Assembly (NCBI GenBank): GCA_930367215.1
Contig: OV884056.1
Span: 41,478,308 to 41,542,307 of the forward strand
Direction of reading: 5' to 3'
Source: Pollenia angustigena
Lineage: Eukaryota; Arthropoda; Insecta; Diptera; Polleniidae
DNA: 64,000 nt
The notes beneath the pieces were generated by a model. It was given only the letters and a program-made list of their open reading frames with translations, was not told the origin of the DNA and did no database searches. Numbering within the stretch: the stretch's first letter is position 1; every line of letters begins with the position of its first letter. This document shows positions 1 through 10,612 of the stretch, piece after piece. A program made the position numbers and the translations under genes.

Positions 1-710
1 TTTTTCTTTTGTGATCGCAGGCTATTTACACGCGAACTTTTAAGTTATAAACTAGAAGTGACTAATTTGTTATTTTTTTCTTGTCAAAAATTTCAGTTAA
101 TAACTTGTAATAATAATAAAAGAGTGGTTCCTTATTTTTGAATACAAAATAATTTTATACTGGGGTATCGTTATTTTCAATACTAACGGATAAGAATAAA
201 TTACCAAGTTATAAAAAATAAATATTATTTGTTTTTTATTTGTGCCGACTTTACAAAGAAAATTAAAATTTTCAGACCATGACGCTACTAAAAATTTTAT
301 TTTCAATATATTAAAACAAAGTAAAAGTGCTATATTCAGCTGTGCCGAATCCTTTATTCTTCCTTTTGATCTTCTTTGTGTTATTTTCTAAAAAAATCAA
401 GTAAAAGTTTTATATTCGACTACTCTTCAATATGGTGCGAAAGGAAGAGAAAGTTATATAAATACCGTTCTTTAAATATAAATAAATCTATTTTGTTGTC
501 TTTTAATAACCAAGAAAAAAACAGCAACAAGGGATTTATGTGTAAAACTTGAGGCAGTCGTGGTTTTTTGCTTACACAACTCAGCCATTTGTGGACAGAT
601 CAGGTATATGTGACATAAATAACAAGTTCCCATCACATCTGGGGTCTTCAACTATAGAATAACTTAAACAACATTTGACAGTGTCTATTACAAAACAACA
701 AGAAAAAGCC
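1..710. other. AT-rich intergenic sequence, nothing recognised
   Basis: No coding region, repeat terminus or RNA gene was recognised. The open frame on the minus strand near 97-306 is AT-rich and lacks protein-like composition. Confidence 0.5.
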
Positions 711-805
711 CAGGAGCATAATTAAGGCATTCGATGTCGATCGAAATTCCCATTTAAGTTGTGTTGTAAATTCGATCGATATCGAATGTCATAATTTGGC
801 CCCTG
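711..805. repeat. Short palindromic repeat (MITE-like), copy 1
   Basis: About 95 bp that folds on itself. The left end CAGGAGCATAATTAAGGCAT pairs with a right end reading ATTTGGCCCCTG, and the inner arms carry ATTCGATnTCGATCGAA. A related palindrome lies at 55799-55890, so this is a dispersed family. No clear target duplication was found, and the superfamily is unknown. Confidence 0.6.
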
Positions 806-895
806 TGGTTTTTACATTTGGTGGTACATTTGCTGTAGCTTAGAGCATACCTGGTGGATGATTATATCATGGCCAAATATGTCACCCTTATGTGC

Positions 896-1222
896 TATAC
901 CCTCCAGAAGTAGTTGTGAAAAGGGTTAATAAGTTTGTCATTCCGTGTTAAAGTTTTTTAAATATTCATCTAAGACTCCATAAAGTATATAGTAGATTCC
1001 TGGTCCTCCAGTAAGTCGATTTAGCCTTTAGCCCGTCTTTATGTCTGTCTGTCTGTTAGAGATACGCTCACTTTCGAAACACTCAATAGAAAAGAATAAT
1101 TTAGGTGACAAATTGTTTCTAGTACATTTCAACAGTTTTGGATTGATCAGTTGAATAGGGAAAGATTTATGAGCACAAATGTGGAACAACCTCGCTAAGC
1201 AATTGATATTTTTGTTACACAA
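896..1222 (+). repeat. TATACCC-type dispersed repeat, fragment
   Basis: It starts with TATACCCTCCAGAAG followed by AAAGGGTTAATAAG, then a CATAAAGTATATAG block, a GTCGATTTAGCC block and a GTCTGTCTGTCTG run. This order is typical of the abundant TATACCC repeats of flies, often compared with DINE-1/Helentron elements. The family label is recognition from memory and the superfamily is inferred. Confidence 0.5.
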
Positions 1223-1226
1223 ACTA

Positions 1227-1612
1227 ACATATGGGGGATTTCATGTCAAGTGACCCAATTTTTAAATCGATGTCTTCCGATTTGGATGAAATTTGCACCA
1301 AGGTTAGTCCTATTGGATATTAGCTTAGACGCAAATTTTCAACAATATCATTAAAAAACTTTCTGAGTTAGAGAGGGTCAAATTTGACATTTTGGCCATA
1401 CAGGTGTTCTTTCTCATCCATGTAACTTATTACCTATTGGTGTTAGCAAAAATTTTCCCAAGTAGCTTCGATATTTTTTAATTTAAAACTTTTTTTATCC
1501 GGAATGTTTTTTTTTTTTTTTTGCTCAGAAGAAAGCGTATTTCTTTTCCTTTAAGTTAGTTCTGGTCACTTGTCATGAAATCCCCCCACTTGTCATGAAA
1601 TCCCCCATATGT
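1227..1612. repeat. Inverted-repeat element with CATATGGGGGATTTCATG ends
   Basis: The left end ACATATGGGGGATTTCATG and following CAAGTGAC are repeated inverted at the right end, where the arm is present twice in tandem (1561-1612). It is probably a small non-autonomous TIR element or a fold-back end of a larger repeat. The minus-strand frame across 1556-1840 is a shadow. Confidence 0.5.
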
Positions 1613-1910
1613 AAATTGGTGAAAGTATGCACCGATTACACAAGGGAACAAGGTTTTTTTGTTGATTAATGTAGTTTTTAAGGTAATTTGGGACGCTGAA
1701 TCCAAACCTGCACTTAGTTTTTTTCTCTCAGCTCGACTTTTCGAGATATACCGTTGTGTCCAAAACTGAGGCACTTCCGCAACATATATTGGATAAACTT
1801 GAAAACGGTTCACAATATTCAGTTGAAATAGTAAGAACATTTAAAAAAAATTTTTTAAGAAACGATTTTCTTAAAAAAGAACATTTAAAAAAACATTTAA
1901 CCGCCCCCCC

Positions 1911-2252
1911 CCTAGATTTTATCCTGGCTACACCCATGTATTCGTGTACTGTCATCGGGAATATGTATGCCTGCAAAGTTTCATCCATTTGCATTGTGTA
2001 AAAGGCGGTTAAATTAACGTTACAAGATTTGATTTTCCGAAGTGAAGCTAAAGAAAAGGTTTTAAAAAATTTTGCCATCCCCCTAGATATTATCCTGGCT
2101 ACGCCCATGTATTCATGTACTGTGATCGGGAATATGTATGCCTGCAAAGTTTCATCCATTTGCATTAAGTAAAAGGCGGTTAAATTAACGTTACAAGATT
2201 TGATTTTCCGAAGTGAAGCTATAGAAAATGTTTTAAAAAATTCAAAAATTCA
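1911..2252. repeat. Tandem duplication, 171-bp unit, two copies
   Basis: The block starting CCTAGATTTTATCCTGGCTA at 1911 recurs at 2082 as CCTAGATATTATCCTGGCTA. The copies have only scattered substitutions through TACAAGATTTGATTTTCCGA. The minus-strand open frame 1728-2165 shows the same peptide twice because of this duplication, so it is not evidence of a gene. Confidence 0.8.
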
Positions 2253-3321
2253 ATTCCTTAAGCCGTGGTTACATTAGTTTATAATTTAAAAATAAAAAAA
2301 AGTTTTTAAGTAAAATAAAATTTTTGTTCTTTAAAAATTCTCGAAAAATAAAAATGCGAGAAAAATCAAAGTTTTGGCTTAAAAATATTTAGTTAAACAT
2401 ATTTCGAATGAATTGTGCTTTATTTCATGAAAACGCTGCACAAGTTTTGATTTTGTTCACATTTTACTGAAAAAACTCAATTAATTAAAATAAATTTTTT
2501 TAATAATTATGTGCTTGCTGCTGTTCTATTTTCTTCAAAATAAGGTATTTTCACTTAATTATGAATAAAAGCGCAACGCGTTTATCAATTTTTATGATCT
2601 ATGTTTCATTTTGTTTTTAGGTTATGTGACTTTACGCGAAAGTAAAAATACTTAAACTTTTTCCGTTATGGATTTTTCATGATTTTCTAAAATACAAACT
2701 TTGTAAATTTTTTTTACGTAAGCAACCATTACTCAGCCTTTTTTTTTTGGTGATTTTCAAAAATTAGATAGTTTTTCCAAGCTACCCAGCAAAAACTTAC
2801 ATTGCAAAGTAACAAGTTAAAAAGCTAATATCAGTGATATTATATCACTTCTCTTCACTACTTATACATTGGCATTTCAACTCATTATTTTAACATGGTG
2901 ATGTGATTGGAGGCAACTACTTACCACCCTCGCTTACAATAGGGAGTTTAATAAGTCATTACCACATTCGCTTAAAGAATGTTACTTCACAGTGGTACCA
3001 ACACAACTGAATTTGTCAAAAAATTGTGTTTTAATTTACTTTTGAATGCAAAATTTTACTACCTTACATTAAGGACATATTCAAACCTTATAAACCAGAG
3101 AACGATATGATTGCAAAAACGATATGATAATTTTATGGAAAAACGATATTATAAGGAAAGGTACAATTAAAATATTATAGTTTATGATACAACTCGATAT
3201 CATATATTATAATTTATTTCACCTCGACGATAGCTTTCATTCAAATTCCTAATTTTAAAATACATATAAAAATCAATTATTTTTAATTTTCATATTCAGA
3301 TTTATTACAAGTTGTTCTTTA
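2253..3321. other. AT-rich intergenic sequence
   Basis: No gene seen. Several GATATGATA/ATATCATAT stretches near 3105-3210 are locally repetitive but show no clear element boundaries. Confidence 0.4.
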
Positions 3322-3329
3322 TTTATAAC

Positions 3330-4979
3330 CAGGGAAACCAAAAATATGCAATTGCATGTTTTTGCTTGTGCGACCAATGAAGGCAGAAACAATATATTTA
3401 TCCGTTTTACAGCTTTTTATGAATTTTGGCATCGATTTGTTAGTGCATATTTTTGCATATTTTACCGTTTTCAGCATTATTTTGCATAATATGGGTAAAT
3501 TAGCCTTTTTTCAGCAAATAAAAATTTTTTTTTTTGCAAAATTTTTATTTTCTCTTTTCATTTCTATCTGTATAACCAATGTGTTGCTTTAATTTCACTA
3601 TCTACATTTAATGTTTACTCGAAAATTGTAAGGCAAAGTAGGTCGTCATTAAGGAGAAATCAATTATATACTTTTTTGGCGATGTGTGTAAGTCTGGGAT
3701 CACACTATGAAAGTTTTCTTTCAGAAAGTCTGAGTTTATGGCTGAGAAGGAAAAAAGGAACAGCATGTTCTGTTCCCCTCTCACCAATAAACTCAGACTT
3801 TCTGAAAGAAAACTTTCATAGTTTTATGTTTAGTCTGGGTTCACACTATGAAAGTTTTCTTTCAGAAAGTCTTAGTTTATGGCTGAGAAGGAAAAAAGGT
3901 ACAGCATGTTCTGTTCCCCTCTCACCAATAAACTCAGACTTTCTGAAAGAAAACTTTCATAGTTTTATGTTTAGTCTGGATTCACACTATGAAAGTTTTC
4001 TTTTAGAAAGTCTGAGTTTATGGCTGAGAAGGAAAAAAGGAACAGCATGTTCTGTTCCCCTCTCACCAATAAACTCAGATTTTCTGAAAGAAAACTTTCA
4101 TAGTTTTATGTTTAGTCTGGGTTCACACTATGAAAGTTTTCTTTCAGAAAGTCTGAGTTTATGGCTGAGAAGGAAAAAAGGAACAGCATGTTCTGTTCCC
4201 CTCTCACCAATAAGCTCAGACTTTCTGAAAGAAAACTTTCATAGTTTTATGTTTAGTCTGGGTTCACACTATGAAAGTTTTCTTTCAGAAAGTCTGAGTT
4301 TATGGCTGAGAAGGAAAAAAGGAACAGCATGTTCTGTTCCCCTCTCACCAATAAACTCAGACTTTCTGAAAGAAAACTTTCATAGTTTTATGTTTAGTCT
4401 GGGTTCACACTATGAAAGTTTTCTTTCAGAAAGTCTGAGTTTATGGCTGAGAAGGAAAAAAGGAACAGCATGTTCTGTTCCCCTCTCACCAATAAACTCA
4501 GACTTTCTGAAAGAAAAGTTTCATAGTGTGAACCCAGACTAAACATAGAAATCTGGACGATTTAGAATCACTTTTTAAAGTGATCTTACGATAACCATCC
4601 GTCCATCTGGCTGATTGCCTGTCCATGTTGATTTTGTGCGCAAAGTTGCAATCTTGTAGATAAGTTAATCTAAATTGGTAAATATATTTTAATTGTACTA
4701 AAGACGAAATGGTGAGAATCGATCGGTCTATAATTTTACAAGTTCCCCATAAAAATTTCTTTCCAAAGTAGACTCTTTGTGTCCGTAAACCATTGAATTT
4801 TGTTGGTATTTAGATTGAATTAAATGGAACTGTTATTAAATAGTTGAATATTTTGTTTCAAGCTATTTTTAAATTTTTTGGAGCATATTTTAAGCAATTT
4901 TTAGGGCATTTTTCAAGTTTTTACTGCATATTTAATGCGCATAAAACGTGTTTTTTAGAGCATATTTCTGTTTTCCCTG
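3330..4979 (+). mobile_element. hAT-like non-autonomous element, copy 1 (8-bp TSD)
   Basis: The termini are CAGGGAAACCAAAAATATGC on the left and, read inverted, CAGGGAAAACAGAAATATGC on the right. The flanks are identical 8-bp sequences TTTATAAC (3322-3329 and 4980-4987). CAGGG ends with 8-bp duplications are the hAT signature. No transposase is seen; the interior is AT-rich with repeated TGCATATTTTAC motifs plus a core at about 4556-4750 shared with TATACCC repeats. A palindromic array (3692-4539) is inserted inside. Related copies lie at 36201-37053 and 46954-48297. Confidence 0.85.
3692..4539. repeat. PIF/Harbinger-like palindrome amplified as six 141-bp units
   Basis: GTCTGGG starts occur at 3692, 3833, 3974, 4115, 4256 and 4397, exactly 141 bp apart. 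Each unit is itself an inverted repeat: CACTATGAAAGTTTTCTTTC matches the inverted GAAAGAAAACTTTCATAG. The whole array is bounded by GTCTGGG...CCCAGAC and flanked by TAA on both sides (3689-3691, 4540-4542), the 3-bp TWA duplication of PIF/Harbinger elements. A solo unit of 142 bp lies at 35093-35234. Because 141 is a multiple of three, a 288-codon frame stays open through it. This frame is not considered a gene. Confidence 0.9.
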
Positions 4980-4987
4980 TTTATAAC

Positions 4988-5690
4988 AAATAAAAAAAAA
5001 AACAATTTGTAGGAACAAATATTTAAAATCAATTTGTATTAGATTTGAACAAATAAAACCTTTTAATCAATTCATTAACATTTATTTATGTATCAGATTA
5101 TATATCAGCAATTACTAAACTACTTCTAAAAAGTAAGTTGTTCAGTAATTGCAAGTAATTTTTTTGGGTAACAATCACATCTTAAAAATACATAGGTTTT
5201 TTTTTAAGTCGCTTAATGAAGAGTACAGTTATAATTTTTTGAACTTTTAATTTTTGGGAAAAAGTCAAAAATACGATTTGTAACTTAAAAATGCAAGCTG
5301 ATGCAAGCTCTACTTAAAATAAATAAAAAATTGCATCAAACTTCCAATCAACACAAAAAAGTTAAATTTGTTCCCTTATGTTATTATTAAATTTTGCGCA
5401 AATTGAGTTTTTTATGACTTGAAGTCGGTCTAAAATTTACCATATGCCCCATATAAAGCTCACGCTCGGAAAACACTTTATACGCCTAAAATAGTAAAAT
5501 TCGATCTGTCATAGTTTTAAAAGATTATAAATCACTGTTCTGGATTTCGTGAATATTGGTCCATAATTTGTCATAGAGCTCATATAAAAATAATAATAGT
5601 ATTTCTGAAACAAATAGAGATATTTTATTTAAATCAGGCCATATTCAGTTTTAAATTACTTTTTGGAATACACAACAGTCCTGCGTTGCA
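4988..5690. other. AT-rich intergenic sequence
   Basis: No gene or clear element boundary was recognised. Confidence 0.4.
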
Positions 5691-6079
5691 TGCCTTGCAT
5701 ATATCGATGGTTTTCTTTCGCAACCACGTAACTCGATTTTTTCCGATTTTTTGTTTTAACTGGAAAAGTTATCAATAAATACCGCTTTACAATTTTGCAA
5801 TTTTTTTGTTTGGCGAAATATCGGAATTTTTTCCTAATTCTTGGATTATAAAAGAATATATCGAGCCTTTGGTGCTACTCATCGAGCCTTGAGTAACTCA
5901 AAATTGGAATTTTTTGAGCTGGGTATGCAGAAATGATCTTTGGGAAAATATCTATCTAAAGAAAAAAAGATTATGGTTCTATCTCTAACTGTTTAGATTT
6001 TACAGCTAAAAATGTCTTTATTGCCTCTAGCTTTTTTCAACCATATTTATATTAATATAAAAAAAAATATTTAATATTA

Positions 6080-7015
6080 CACTGAAAGAAAAATGCTTCA
6101 TATATTTAATGAATCATTTTCATAAAAAAATGTTCCTTGTGTAAATGAAACTTTTCATTGTTTAAATGGAATTTCATAGTTAAAATGAAGTATTTTCGTT
6201 AAAATCGCTTCATTGGATTTCGTAATTACGTTAAAAATATTCATTGGATATATGAAAACTTAAGTTTGTCCAAGTTAAACAAAAAATTTTAATTGGGAAC
6301 ATAAAAAAAAATATATAAAAACATAAATATATTCATAAATTAATACAAAATTATAGTTTCCTTAAAAAAATGTTTAATTGTTAATTGAAAAATGTAAGAT
6401 TTTATAATATCATACATCTAATGTTACATGAATGCCATTAAATTTATGAAATCAAAAATTTTTTTTATAAAAGCAAAATATTTCAATAATTTTGTTCATA
6501 AATTTAAATTTTCATTATGACAATAAAAATGTCATTTTTAGTAATGAAACAAAAACTTTCAATCCACTTTCAATCAACGTTGTTATTGTTTTTATGGACA
6601 ATTTAATCTCATATTTACGCTCTTAATTTAGTAAAAACAAGTTTTTTTTTAATCAAAAACTACACTGCCCCGGTAGGCTAGCTGGTAGTGAGCTAGTCTA
6701 TCAGAACCGAGGTTGCGCGATCGATTTACGGCAGAGACAGAAAAAAAATAAAAAATAAAATAAAATAAGAAAAAATAATATAAAAAAAATAAAGAAATAA
6801 AAAAAAAAATTAAAAAAAATTTTTTTTTTTTACTTTATTGAAAGTATTCATCCAATGAATAGTATTCATAGATCTAATGTAATGTTTCATTAAATCCTTT
6901 TAATGAAACAGGTTTCATTGATCCAACGAAGCGCTGCATAGGTTCCTTTTTAATGCAATTTTTCATGGGATTAATGTCAAAATTCATTGGTATTGCGAAA
7001 AAAATTCTTTCAGTG
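6080..7015. mobile_element. MITE with CACTGAAAGAA termini, TA target duplication
   Basis: The ends CACTGAAAGAAAAAT and, inverted, CACTGAAAGAATTTTTTTCG are flanked by TA on both sides, as in Tc1/mariner-type MITEs. The interior is rich in inverted ATGAA/TTCAT motifs. A shorter relative with CACTGAAAAAA ends lies at 51696-51974. A tRNA-like SINE is nested inside at about 6666-6830. Confidence 0.75.
6666..6830 (+). repeat. tRNA-derived SINE-like insertion
   Basis: The head at 6666-6734 resembles a tRNA. A possible A box (TAGGCTAGCTGG) lies near 6674 and a possible B box (GATCGATTTAC) near 6719, about 30-40 bp apart as in pol III genes. An A-rich tail of roughly 95 bp made of A-runs with T and G follows directly. 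No CCA-ready acceptor stem is evident, so it is not called as a functional tRNA. The sharp change from GC-moderate head to A-rich tail inside an AT-rich MITE supports a retroposed insertion. Confidence 0.5.
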
Positions 7016-7778
7016 TATTAAAAATTTTTCACCTTTTTTAATTACAAAACATTCCTCTTTATTAAAAAACTTGTAAAAAAATAACTTTAGTAAACGGAAC
7101 TACTATTAAAAAGATGGCTGAAAACTTCAAATGCATTTTTCGCAGTTCACGATTTTTTTAATTACTTCGGTATTGCACCAAAGGCTCGATATGTATAGCA
7201 AAAAGTTTCAAATATTTGGTCAAAAAAAATTATTTTGTCTCTCCTGAAAAGTAGTTGTTTTTAAGTTACGAGGTTGCGGAAGAAAACCAACGATATGCAA
7301 TGTTAACTTTTTTTGATCTGGCAACTATTTAGTTTCTTATTTTACATTTGTTTTTTTTTAAATGTCTCTTTTACTTTAAAACTTTCAATTTGTTGTGCCA
7401 TTTGTTTAATACACAGAAAGCCGAAGCGAATTAAAATACTTTGAGGTTATTTTTTTATAAAGATTGGTTTATAATTTATAAACCATATAAATCCCATATT
7501 AATTCCACTCCTGAAATATTCGAATTCTCAGTGGAGGGTATCAATGATTCGGCATAGTCGAATAGAACACTCTTACTTGTTTTTTTGTAATAATATTTAA
7601 CACGTGTATCTGGTGAACTTGAGATATGTATATTCAGTTGCTTAAAAAATATTTTATATTTTAAACCGATTAGATAAATTGTTCAAATAAATATTTTATG
7701 GTACAATATTCTTTTTTTTCTTCCTTAAATAACAACATTTATTTTTCCAAGTCCATGTATTTTTAAAAATTGTCTTAC

Positions 7779-7884
7779 GTTTTTCTTTTAGTTGCGGTTT
7801 ATCATTAACAATTTCACGAGTATAAGCTGTCACTGTTGTTAAAGTAAATGCAGTTAGAAAATACAATTTATAAAAACTCAACAT
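7779..7884 (-). CDS. Possible first coding exon of a secreted protein (signal peptide)
   Basis: An ATG in a good fly context (AACAATG) at 7884 opens a frame with a hydrophobic start, MLSFYKLYFLTAFTLTTVTA, that looks like a signal peptide with cleavage after TVTA. A charged stretch rich in K, E and D follows. Within the frame AAAAAC|GTAAGA is a near-consensus donor, which would end the exon at 7779 after 35 codons plus one base. Without splicing the frame runs to 7696 into a poly-lysine tail that looks non-coding. No matching downstream exon was found at lower coordinates, so the rest may lie outside the window or be lost. The family is unknown, and chance remains possible. Confidence 0.35.
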
Positions 7885-8714
7885 TGTTTAACACTTTAAA
7901 GGACCTTTACAAATTATCGAACGAAATGGAAACAATATTTTTAAATTTGAACCGCCACTTTAAACCGATGTCTTAAACGTTACAGACGCAAATGTAGTCT
8001 GCATTTTCCTTAACAAAAATATCTTGTCATGCCAATTGTGAGTAGTAATCGTTTCTGTTAGTACGGCAAAAACCGGTCAAAGACTCTTACCAAAAACAGT
8101 TTTCAGTGGTATGGAATTGGATTTTAATCTGCCTCTCTGCATCAATGAAGATAATATGCAATAGTTAATACTTTTTTTTTTCTTTTGGTTTGGTTGTTTA
8201 TGGTAAATTTTTTGTTGGTTTGCGTGTTTGTATCTTTTTTTTCTTCTTTCTTTTTGCACTGTCCATTCATGTAATATTTACTTGGTCATTATTTTGAATG
8301 AATGAATAAATGGACGGACGAGGTAAAGTGGATTGTTGGTAAGACGATAAGTTAGTTGCAGTAACTGAAAATAAAACTACGTAATACAAATATAAACCAT
8401 GACATTAAGTCAATTAGACTTAATATTAAGTAATAAAAGTAATTTTATTGTATAAATGGATTTATACCCAAACCCAAAAGCCCATAAACAGCTTGAAGAG
8501 AAGTTTAAATAATTTTTAGTTTATTATTATATCGAACTGATTTAAAAATATTTTTTCATAAACAACAGAAATACATTCCTATATGCCGGAGTTTTAGGGA
8601 AGGTATAACAAAATTATATAAGATATTCAAAGTTTTTCTTGGGATTTAAAAAATAAATTAACAATGTTTCGTTTGAATGTGCTAAATTACCATTTCATAC
8701 TATTGACAAACTGA
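7885..8714. other. Intergenic, possible upstream region of the 7.8-kb exon
   Basis: No clear gene. On the minus strand CTGTTTTTG|GTAAGAG near 8086 is a strong donor-like site that could end a 5' non-coding exon, but no matching TATA/Inr pair was found. Confidence 0.25.
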
Positions 8715-8905
8715 AATTTATTGTTGATGGGGTAAGGTATTCCTATGCGCTTTTCACTGTTGCTTAGGCCAGATCGTCAAGAAACTTCATCCAAAGATTT
8801 TAGAAAAACTAAAGATATTCCACATACGACAATTAAATTATCAGCCGACGAAATGTAAACAGTCGATGTCAAACCAACTCAAAAAGCGAAAAGTAATACA
8901 CAAAT
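8715..8905 (+). repeat. Diverged copy of the TTTATTGTTGAGGG repeat family
   Basis: AAATTTATTGTTGATGGGGT followed by TATGCGCTTTTC, a GTTGCTTAGGCCAGATCGTC block and CCAAAGATTTTAGAAAAAC parallels the blocks at 35.5 kb, 45.2 kb, 45.7 kb and (inverted) 47.9 kb. This is the most diverged copy. Confidence 0.55.
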
Positions 8906-9300
8906 TTTTTTTTTTTGGTTGGTAGTTTTTGGTTTCGACTGCAGTTTTTTAGACCCTGCTCTTAATCACCTTACCAATAGCTATTCTAATTGTTCGATAT
9001 TTGACCACAGAAAAAGATCTTTTAATACTATACCCAAGGTATATGTACACAAGGTAAACTCGTTGGCCCATATGTTTGTCAGCTGATTACCCCTAGTTGA
9101 AACCCAAACGTAAAATTTCGTGTATATGAGCCAAAATTTTTACAAATGTGCGTTAAATTGTTTTTGTTTTATATGAAGACAATTTTGACAACTCGGTTCC
9201 TTTTATAGAGCAGCATGTCTACACTCTCAAATGAGTCTACCTTGTGTAAATATACCTTGACTATACCTTGTTATATTTTTTATTTATATAATTATCAACA

Positions 9301-9442
9301 GCCAATTTCACCAAGTTCAGTTAAAACTAACTGTTACTGAAAAATGTAAAATTAACTATCATTTATAACTTTCAAAAACAAATTGTTAGCTGGATGGATG
9401 TTAAAGTATTAGTTAGTTTTAACTGAACTTGTTGAAATTGGC
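9301..9442. repeat. Short TIR palindrome (GCCAATTTC ends)
   Basis: GCCAATTTCACCAAGTTCAG plus TTAAAACTAACT at the left is mirrored at the right by AGTTAGTTTTAACTGAACTT plus GTTGAAATTGGC. The element is about 142 bp with arms of about 33 bp. It is MITE-like, without internal coding capacity; the target duplication is unclear. Confidence 0.7.
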
Positions 9443-9750
9443 CGTAAATGTTACAATTTTTAATTAAATTTTAATATAGACTCTAAGTTCCTTTTAACAA
9501 TAACATTCCTCCAATCCTTCAACTTATTCATTCCGAACGTTTGTTTGTCCTTGGCATTTAAATCACTTTCAATTAGGGATTGTTGTTCGGTTTTAACCGA
9601 AATCGAAACCGCGGTTTTTAATGCCCAAAAATCGAAACCGAAAAACCTCAAAAAACCTCGGTTTTAAGGTATTACTTTTAAAATAAATTTATGCTTAAAG
9701 AAATTGCAAATTATATTTACATAATACTCGTACTTCAACATATAAAAAGT

Positions 9751-10144
9751 AAAACAGTAGTGGAGAGGGTATTATGCATTTGTGCTGATGTGTGTAAGGC
9801 CTTAAAATATTGGTCCTACACCCACTTTAGTTTTGGAAATGATTTGATAAAATTTTGGACAACGACTTTTATTGGCACAAGGGCCAAGCCTATTGAAAAT
9901 GGGCTGAATCGTAGGACCACGAGGGAAGATAGGGGGAAATTTCTGCCTCTCAGAAACTATCAAACCTATTTTAATGAAATTTAAATCATAGATAGAAACA
10001 TATTTATATGGACACATAACCTATGTAGTTTTTAAAAAACAGTACCACAAGGGGAGGTAGGGGGCAATAAGCATGATGTGTTTTTAAATACTGTGGTGTA
10101 GGGTATCATATCAGGCTTGACCGACTATACTTTCTTACTTGTTT
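9751..10144 (+). repeat. TATACCC-type dispersed repeat, 3' complete copy
   Basis: It holds the block GTGGAGAGGGTATTATGCAT, the GTGCTGATGTGTGTAA block, and ends in GACCGACTATACTTTCTTAC followed by TTGTTT, as do the copies at 19384, 22723 (inverted) and 32326. The open frames over 9691-10017 on both strands lie within it and are shadows. Confidence 0.65.
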
Positions 10145-10205
10145 CATATTTTGTGTGTGTTTTATTTAAGATTTTTTAAATTTTTTTTATATTTTAAAAT
10201 ATATT

Positions 10206-10545
10206 TATACCCACACCACAATAGTGAAGAGGGTATTATGCATTCGTGCTGATGTGTTTAACGCCTTAAAAAAGAGGTCCTCTAGACCCACCTTAAAGTA
10301 TACCGATCTACTCAGAATCACTTTCTGAGTCGAACTAACGATGTCCGGCTGGCAGGCTGGCTGGTAGGGTGGCTGGCTGTCCATTTAACCTTGTGCGCAA
10401 AGTACAGGTCGCAATCTTTTAGCTTTTAGCGAAGATATCGAGAAAACCTGAAGAAATTCTGAGTATAGATTTGAATTCAAAGCAACTCAGAGCTTTAGAA
10501 AAGTATACTCTGGTCTATGGGTTAAAAATTGATTGGCTTGTGCTA
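10206..10545 (+). repeat. TATACCC-type dispersed repeat, 5' part
   Basis: It starts TATACCCACACCACAATAGT, then GAGGGTATTATGCATTCGTG, a CTCAGAATCACTTTCTGAGT block, GTCCGGCTGGCAGG and CTTGTGCGCAAAGTACAG. The last blocks are also found inside the hAT-like copies. It is cut off before the usual ACTTGTTT end. Confidence 0.65.
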
Positions 10546-10612
10546 TTGATTTTAAATCTCTTATTCATTTTATATATTTTTTGTTGTTGCAAAATGAACA
10601 AATTTATAAATC

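Larger units (their letters stand above)
5695..7300. repeat. Inverted-repeat element enclosing a younger MITE
   Basis: The left arm TTGCATATATCGATGGTTTT with CTTTCGCAACC is matched inverted at 7272-7300 (GGTTGCGGAAGAAAACCAAC, CGATATGCAA). A second arm pair, ATATCGAGCCTTTGGTGC at 5858 and GCACCAAAGGCTCGATATG near 7175, supports a long fold-back structure. The MITE 6080-7015 sits in its centre. No target duplication is resolved and the superfamily is unknown. Confidence 0.6.

Noticed and set aside
3692..4539. Regular repeats as a CRISPR array
   Set aside because: Units are contiguous and self-complementary with no unique spacers, in a eukaryotic genome.
3676..4542. 288-codon repetitive open frame as a real repeat protein
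   Set aside because: It is the translation of a palindromic satellite whose 141-bp period keeps the frame open; both flanks are transposon ends.
6666..6734. Functional tRNA gene
   Set aside because: Imperfect A and B boxes, no convincing acceptor stem, and an A-rich tail typical of a SINE.
8077..8259. Lys/Arg-rich minus frame as a gene
   Set aside because: Low complexity caused by a T-rich run; no domain.
9460..9651. Minus frame with AACCGAAACCG repeats as a hAT terminus or gene
   Set aside because: Short CGGTTTT motifs resemble some hAT ends, but no partner end or duplication was found.
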